Assembly: GCA_930980675.1 (NCBI GenBank) | Contig: CAKNIU010000004.1 | Coordinates: 1 to 57,158 of the forward strand | DNA length: 57,158 bases | Reading direction: 5' to 3' | Source of the DNA: an uncultured Clostridium sp. | GTDB taxonomy: Bacteria; Bacillota_A; Clostridia; TANB77; CAG-508 | Shown: in pieces, positions 53,030 to 57,158 of the stretch | Layout of the letters: every line of letters starts with the position of its first letter | Position numbering within the stretch: position 1 is the stretch's first letter | Notes under the pieces: model-generated | Seen by the model: only the letters and a program-made list of their open reading frames with translations | Database searches by the model: none | Told to the model about the DNA's origin: nothing | Program-made: the position numbers and the translations under genes

Positions 53030-53058
53030 ATTATATCACTTTTTTAAATTTATGTAAA
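53030..53058 (-). promoter_or_regulatory. Promoter of the 52.6-kb unit
   Basis: Minus-strand TTTACA, 17 bases, TATAAT, with TG one base before the -10 and an ACATAAAT tract overlapping the -35 and spacer. Confidence 0.65.
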
Positions 53059-53126
53059 GCTGTAAAATTTCTTTTCATTTTCAAAAATTCTTTACCTAAA
53101 CCATAGTTTGCAATATTTTTTTAATA

Positions 53127-55094
53127 TTAATCAATTTCAATAGCACCAGTATATAATGCATAGTACATACCCTTTTTAGCCATAAGTTCTTTATGGTCAC
53201 CACGTTCTAGAATTCTTCCATGGTCTAAAACCATTATTAATTCTGAGTTTCTTATTGTTGATAATCTATGTGCTATTACAAATACTGTTCTGCCTTTCAT
53301 TAATCCATCCATACCTTTTTGTACAATTTGTTCTGTACGTGTATCTATACTTGATGTTGCTTCATCTAGTATTAATACTGGTGGATTATATAAAGCAGCT
53401 CTTGCAATTGATAGTAATTGTCTTTGTCCTTGAGATAAACCTTCTCCACTTCCTGATATTACTGTGTCATATCCATCAGGCAAGTTTCTAATGAAGTGGT
53501 CAGCATTTGCAAGTTTTGCAGCTTTTATTACATCTTCATCATTTGCATTTAAGTTAGCATATTTTATATTATCTTTAATTGTACCTGTAAATAAACTTGT
53601 ATCCTGTAATACCATACCAAGTGATTTTCTCAAATCCTTTTTCTTAATTTTTTGAATATTTATTCCATCATATCTAATTTTACCATCTTGAATATCATAG
53701 AAACGATTTATTAAATTTGTAATTGTTGTTTTTCCTGCACCTGTTGCACCAACAAATGATACTTTTTGGCCTTCTTTTGCTTCTAGCGTAATATCATGAA
53801 GTACCATTTTATTTGGAATATATCCAAAGTTTACGTTTTCAAATTCTACATGTCCACATAATCTTGTATAAGTTACTCTTCCATCATGGTGTGGATGTTT
53901 CCAAGCCCACAAACCTGTTCTTTCATCAGTCTCAACTAATTTTCCATTTTCCATTTTTGCATTAACAAGTGTTACATATCCATCATCTACTTCTGGTTCT
54001 TCATCTATTAATGCAAAGATTCTCTCTGCACCAGCTAATGCCATTATAACAGAATTCATTTGTTGTGAAACCTGACTTACTGGGTTTGTAAAAGCTTTTA
54101 TGTATTGTAAGAATGCTGCTATGCTACCTATACTTAGTATATTATTTACTGATAACATACCACCAATTATAGCAATAAATACATATCCTAAATTTCCTAT
54201 ATTTGCTATACATGGCATTAGCATATTTGCATAGATGTTAGCTTGAGTACTGCTGTCACATAATTCTTCATTTAATTTGTCAAATTTTTCTTTAGCCTCT
54301 TTTTCATAGTTAAATACTTTAACAACTTTTTGACCATCCATCATTTCTTCAATGTAACCATTTACTTTTCCAATGTCATCTTGTTGTTTTACGAAATATT
54401 TAGAGCTGTTTCCACCTAAATATTTAGCACAGAATATCATTAATACGACCATACCTAAAACTATTAATGTTAGGTAAACATTTGTTGTAAACATTGATAT
54501 TAATATACTTGCCATTGTTACAACTGATGAAAATACTTGTGGAATACTTTGACTTATCATTTGTCTTAAAGTATCAACATCATTTGTATATGTACTCATA
54601 ATTTCACCATGAGCGTGAGTATCAAAATATTTTATAGGTAAACTTTGCATATGATTAAACATATCTTCACGTACTTGCCTTAAAACACCTTGTGAAATAT
54701 TAATCATAAGTCTATTGTAAATGTAAGTAGCTGTAATACCTACTAAGTACATAACACCCATACCTACAACAGCCATAAACAAATTGCTTAAATCTGGATT
54801 CTGCTTACCCATTAGAGGAGTGATATAATCATCTATTAATTTTTGTAAGAATTGTATTCCCATTACATTAGCTATACTACTAACTATAATGCTGATAATA
54901 ACAACTACAAATTGGAATTTATATATTCCAGTTGCATATTTTAAAAGTCTTTTTACTGTTTTAAAATCTACTGAACCTGATTTTTTCTTCTTTTTCTTGT
55001 TCATGTCTTTTGATTCAGCTACTTTTTTTCTGTCTAACTTTTCTTCATTTTTTCTGTCTAAACTTTCTTCATCGACTTTATTTTTCTTACTCAT
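53127..55094 (-). CDS. ABC exporter half-transporter, subunit B (canonical ATPase site residues)
   Basis: 655 residues from ATG 55094 (AAAGGAGG 8 bases before). A Lys-rich cytosolic extension (residues 1-45, with SLDRKNEEKLDRKK and NKKKKKKSGS) is followed by six membrane helices and the ATPase. Walker A is VGATGAGKTTITNLINRF, the signature is LSQGQRQLLSIAR (Gln in place of Gly), Walker B is PPVLILDEATSSID with the catalytic Glu, and the H-loop is VFVIAHRLSTI. It pairs with the upstream subunit A (8-base overlap). Likely multidrug or peptide export. Confidence 0.92.
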   Translation of the reverse strand: MSKKNKVDEESLDRKNEEKLDRKKVAESKDMNKKKKKKSGSVDFKTVKRLLKYATGIYKFQFVVVIISIIVSSIANVMGIQFLQKLIDDYITPLMGKQNPDLSNLFMAVVGMGVMYLVGITATYIYNRLMINISQGVLRQVREDMFNHMQSLPIKYFDTHAHGEIMSTYTNDVDTLRQMISQSIPQVFSSVVTMASILISMFTTNVYLTLIVLGMVVLMIFCAKYLGGNSSKYFVKQQDDIGKVNGYIEEMMDGQKVVKVFNYEKEAKEKFDKLNEELCDSSTQANIYANMLMPCIANIGNLGYVFIAIIGGMLSVNNILSIGSIAAFLQYIKAFTNPVSQVSQQMNSVIMALAGAERIFALIDEEPEVDDGYVTLVNAKMENGKLVETDERTGLWAWKHPHHDGRVTYTRLCGHVEFENVNFGYIPNKMVLHDITLEAKEGQKVSFVGATGAGKTTITNLINRFYDIQDGKIRYDGINIQKIKKKDLRKSLGMVLQDTSLFTGTIKDNIKYANLNANDEDVIKAAKLANADHFIRNLPDGYDTVISGSGEGLSQGQRQLLSIARAALYNPPVLILDEATSSIDTRTEQIVQKGMDGLMKGRTVFVIAHRLSTIRNSELIMVLDHGRILERGDHKELMAKKGMYYALYTGAIEID

Positions 55095-56826
55095 TATCAT
55101 CTCCTCCTTTCATTTGTGAATTATATACTTCCCTATATATTTTATTTGTTTTTAATAGTTCTTCTGAAGTACCAATACCATTTATTTTTCCTTCATCCAT
55201 TACAATAATTCTGTCACAATCCTCTACTGAAGTTACTCTTTGTGCAATTATTATTTTTGTAGTATTTGGTATTTCTTCTCTAAATGCTTTACGTATGTAA
55301 CTATCTGTTTTTGTATCAACTGCACTTGTTGAATCATCTAATATTAAGATTTTTGGCTTTTTCAAAAGTGCTCTTGCTATACATAGTCTTTGTCTTTGAC
55401 CTCCAGATACGTTTGTACCACCTTGGTCAATCATTGTATCATATTTATCTGGAAATTCTTGAATAAAACCATCTGCTTGAGCTAATTTACATACTCTTTC
55501 AAGTTCTTCATCATCAGCATTTGGATTACCCCATCTTAGGTTTTCTGCTATTGTTCCAGAGAATAACACATTTTTCTGTAAAACCATTGAAACGCTATCT
55601 CTTAGTGCTTCCATATCATAATCTTTTACATTTACTCCACCAACTTTAACAGTTCCTTTTGTTGCATCATAAAGTCTTGGAATAAGTTGCACTAATGAAG
55701 ACTTAGAACTTCCTGTTCCACCAATAATACCAATCGTTTCACCAGATTTGATACTTAAGTTAATATCTTGAAGTGCAAATTTATTTGGATCTTTTTCATC
55801 ACTGTAAGCAAAACTTACATTTTCAAATGTTATAGAACCATCTTTTATTGTTTTAATTGGATTTCTCTTATTCTTAATAGATGGCTCTTGGTCTAGAACC
55901 TCTACAATTCTTTCCGCAGATGATTGAGCTATAATAATCATAACAAATACCATTGAAAGCATCATTAAGCTCATAAGAATTTGCCAAGCATATGTAATTA
56001 AACTAGATAATTCACCGGTTTGGAATGTTCCTCCAATTATATATTTTGCACCTAACCATGAAATAATTAAAACAGAGAAATATACAACAAATTGCATAAT
56101 AGGACTGTTAAATGCAACTATTTTTTCTGCTTTTTTAAAGTAATTGTATACTTCATTATTAACATTTTCAAATTTCTTTTCTTCGTGTTCTTCATTTGCA
56201 TATGCTTTTACAACTCTAATGCCGCCAACGTTTTCTTGAACAACTTCATTTAATTTATCATATTTTTTGAAAACTTTTTCAAAGTTTGGATGTGCTTTTA
56301 TTGCTATGTAAAATAATGCAACTCCTAAAATTGGAATAGAAACTAAGAATACACAAGAAAGTCTAACATCTATGCTAAATGCCATAAATAATGCAGCTAG
56401 TAGCATAACAGGTCCTCTTATTAGTATTCTTATAATCATCATGAAAGCCATTTGTACGTTTGTAACATCAGTTGTAAGCCTTGTAATTAAACTAGAAGTT
56501 GAGAATTTGTCTATATCTTCAAATGAGAAATTTTGAATTTTATAGAACATACCTTTTCTTAAATTTTTAGCAAAACCAGATGATGCCTTTGCAGCAAATC
56601 TTCCTGAAAGCATACCAAAAGCTAATGACATTATTGCGGATAAAGTTAGTAATATACCTATTTCCATAATGTATTTTATGTCACTATTAGGTATACCAAC
56701 ATCAATAATTTTAGACATTAGCATTGGAATAATAACTTCCATTACAACTTCTAAAACGACAAAAACTGGAGTTAAAATGCTCGCTTTTTTGTATTCTTTA
56801 ATGTAACTTGCTAATTTTTTTATCAC
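55087..56826 (-). CDS. ABC exporter half-transporter, subunit A (degenerate ATPase site)
   Basis: 579 residues starting at GTG 56826 (AAAGG upstream). Six membrane helices then ATPase: Walker A IGGTGSSKSSLVQLIPRL (Ser instead of Gly before the Lys), signature NVSGGQRQRLCIAR, Walker B PKILILDDSTSAVD with Asp instead of the catalytic Glu, H-loop TTKIIIAQRVTSV (Gln instead of His). These changes, with LSQGQ in the partner, place one degenerate and one canonical ATP site in the dimer, as in heterodimeric exporters such as BmrCD or TM287/288. Preceded by a leader ORF, terminator and pseudoknot-like element. Confidence 0.92.
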   Translation of the reverse strand: MIKKLASYIKEYKKASILTPVFVVLEVVMEVIIPMLMSKIIDVGIPNSDIKYIMEIGILLTLSAIMSLAFGMLSGRFAAKASSGFAKNLRKGMFYKIQNFSFEDIDKFSTSSLITRLTTDVTNVQMAFMMIIRILIRGPVMLLAALFMAFSIDVRLSCVFLVSIPILGVALFYIAIKAHPNFEKVFKKYDKLNEVVQENVGGIRVVKAYANEEHEEKKFENVNNEVYNYFKKAEKIVAFNSPIMQFVVYFSVLIISWLGAKYIIGGTFQTGELSSLITYAWQILMSLMMLSMVFVMIIIAQSSAERIVEVLDQEPSIKNKRNPIKTIKDGSITFENVSFAYSDEKDPNKFALQDINLSIKSGETIGIIGGTGSSKSSLVQLIPRLYDATKGTVKVGGVNVKDYDMEALRDSVSMVLQKNVLFSGTIAENLRWGNPNADDEELERVCKLAQADGFIQEFPDKYDTMIDQGGTNVSGGQRQRLCIARALLKKPKILILDDSTSAVDTKTDSYIRKAFREEIPNTTKIIIAQRVTSVEDCDRIIVMDEGKINGIGTSEELLKTNKIYREVYNSQMKGGDDNE

Positions 56827-56847
56827 TTTTTATTTTCCTTTCATATT

Positions 56848-56878
56848 AATTTAGGTTTTATGGTTTAACCTATAAACC
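56848..56878 (-). promoter_or_regulatory. 5-prime-UTR element able to form an H-type pseudoknot (copy B)
   Basis: Minus strand GGTTTATAGGTTAAACC then ATAAAACCTAAATT. GGTTT pairs with AAACC and loop AGGTT with AACCT. It differs from copy A (33125-33156) by one substitution and one A insertion within the 31 bases. It lies about 22 bases before GTG 56826. Confidence 0.4.
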
Positions 56879-56905
56879 GTTTTATAGCTAACAAAATGGC
56901 GATTT

Positions 56906-56933
56906 AAAAAGAACAAATTACTTTGTTCTTTTT
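56906..56933 (-). terminator. Terminator-like hairpin in the ABC exporter leader
   Basis: AAAAAGAACAAA and TTTGTTCTTTTT form a perfect 12-bp stem; both strands have a T run, so it can stop transcription both ways. It sits between a 17-codon leader ORF and the exporter genes. Confidence 0.55.
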
Positions 56934-56958
56934 TTAATTTATTTACATTTTTATAATA

Positions 56959-57012
56959 TTATAGTTTTGAAAGTTTATTCATAATACTTCCAATGCTCTT
57001 GGTATTAGCCAT
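56959..57012 (-). CDS. Leader ORF, 17 aa, upstream of the ABC exporter
   Basis: From ATG 57012, GAAGAG a few bases before; product MANTKSIGSIMNKLSKL. The start region AGCTCAAAATGGC can pair with GCCATTTTGTTAGCT just past the terminator hairpin. It is too short for a functional protein; the position suggests a regulatory peptide like BmrB of Bacillus subtilis, which controls bmrCD by ribosome-mediated attenuation (family knowledge; sequence not similar by eye). Confidence 0.4.
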   Translation of the reverse strand: MANTKSIGSIMNKLSKL

Positions 57013-57034
57013 TTTGAGCTCTTCGTATTTTATT

Positions 57035-57063
57035 ATAATATAACAATTATTTATTTTTGTCAA
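57035..57063 (-). promoter_or_regulatory. Promoter of the ABC exporter operon leader
   Basis: Minus-strand TTGACA, 17 bases, TATTAT. A leader of about 200 bases separates it from GTG 56826. Confidence 0.65.
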
Positions 57064-57158
57064 GAAATTTTTTTCATGATTTTTCTAGAATTTTTCATAA
57101 CAAGGTTAATTGTAAAACTAAATTCCAGCATGAAATCCAAGACTAAATTCAGGTTACA

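Overview
The window is a low-G+C, spore-forming, Gram-positive genome, most likely an uncultured member of the class Clostridia. The evidence is the yabP-yabQ-divIC cluster, Clostridia-style OmpR/VanR two-component systems, GLUG-repeat pseudopilins, a patatin/DacF/GT51 envelope set, a pta-ack acetate pathway and an RNase P RNA of bacterial type. The taxonomic call is an inference from gene content and composition; no rRNA or tRNA lies in the window.

Layout. 0-6.4 kb: start of an off-window gene, a LysR remnant, then a response regulator / ABC ATPase / ABC-2 permease / histidine kinase module next to a UvrA-like ABC protein, which looks like a peptide-antibiotic response locus. 6.5-8.4 kb: a graveyard of broken genes (AKR/MarR chimera, a 45-codon tail, DUF3267, an Ig-like remnant). 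9-14 kb: Ig-like-domain membrane protein, rho, divIC, yabQ, yabP. 14-17.7 kb: two paralogous GLUG pseudopilin-like surface proteins, each behind the same structured leader. 17.8-24.8 kb: lysC, a tandem pair of acetate kinases, pta, an RluA-type pseudouridine synthase and rnpB. 25-33 kb: a frameshifted anchored protein, gpsA-plsY-der, and two large paralogous membrane proteins. 33-46 kb: VanW, DacF, a truncated DUF368 gene, patatin, acyl-CoA synthetase, RelQ-like synthetase, Dps, C39 protease and a VanRS-like pair. 45-57 kb: CmpB-like and TVP38 membrane proteins, GT51, a BceAB-like transporter and a heterodimeric ABC exporter behind a leader ORF.

Over this ordinary backbone lie several unusual layers. 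(1) Six monocistronic units (about 7.2, 8.4, 10.5, 34.3, 37.3 and 52.6 kb) each carry their own sigma-A-type promoter, one short ORF of unknown function with clearly higher G+C than the neighbours, and their own terminator hairpin; several abut broken host genes. (2) Two copies of an unidentified leader RNA precede the pseudopilins, with a near-identical 5-prime block and a terminator stem that covaries. (3) A short 5-prime-UTR motif able to fold as an H-type pseudoknot occurs upstream of two unrelated membrane-protein genes. (4) GC-rich cores nested in long inverted repeats sit at gene 3-prime ends. (5) The rluA-like reading frame runs about 57 codons antisense into rnpB.

All statements come from reading the sequence; no database search was possible. 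Family names rest on recognised motifs, and functions of the cassette proteins are unknown.
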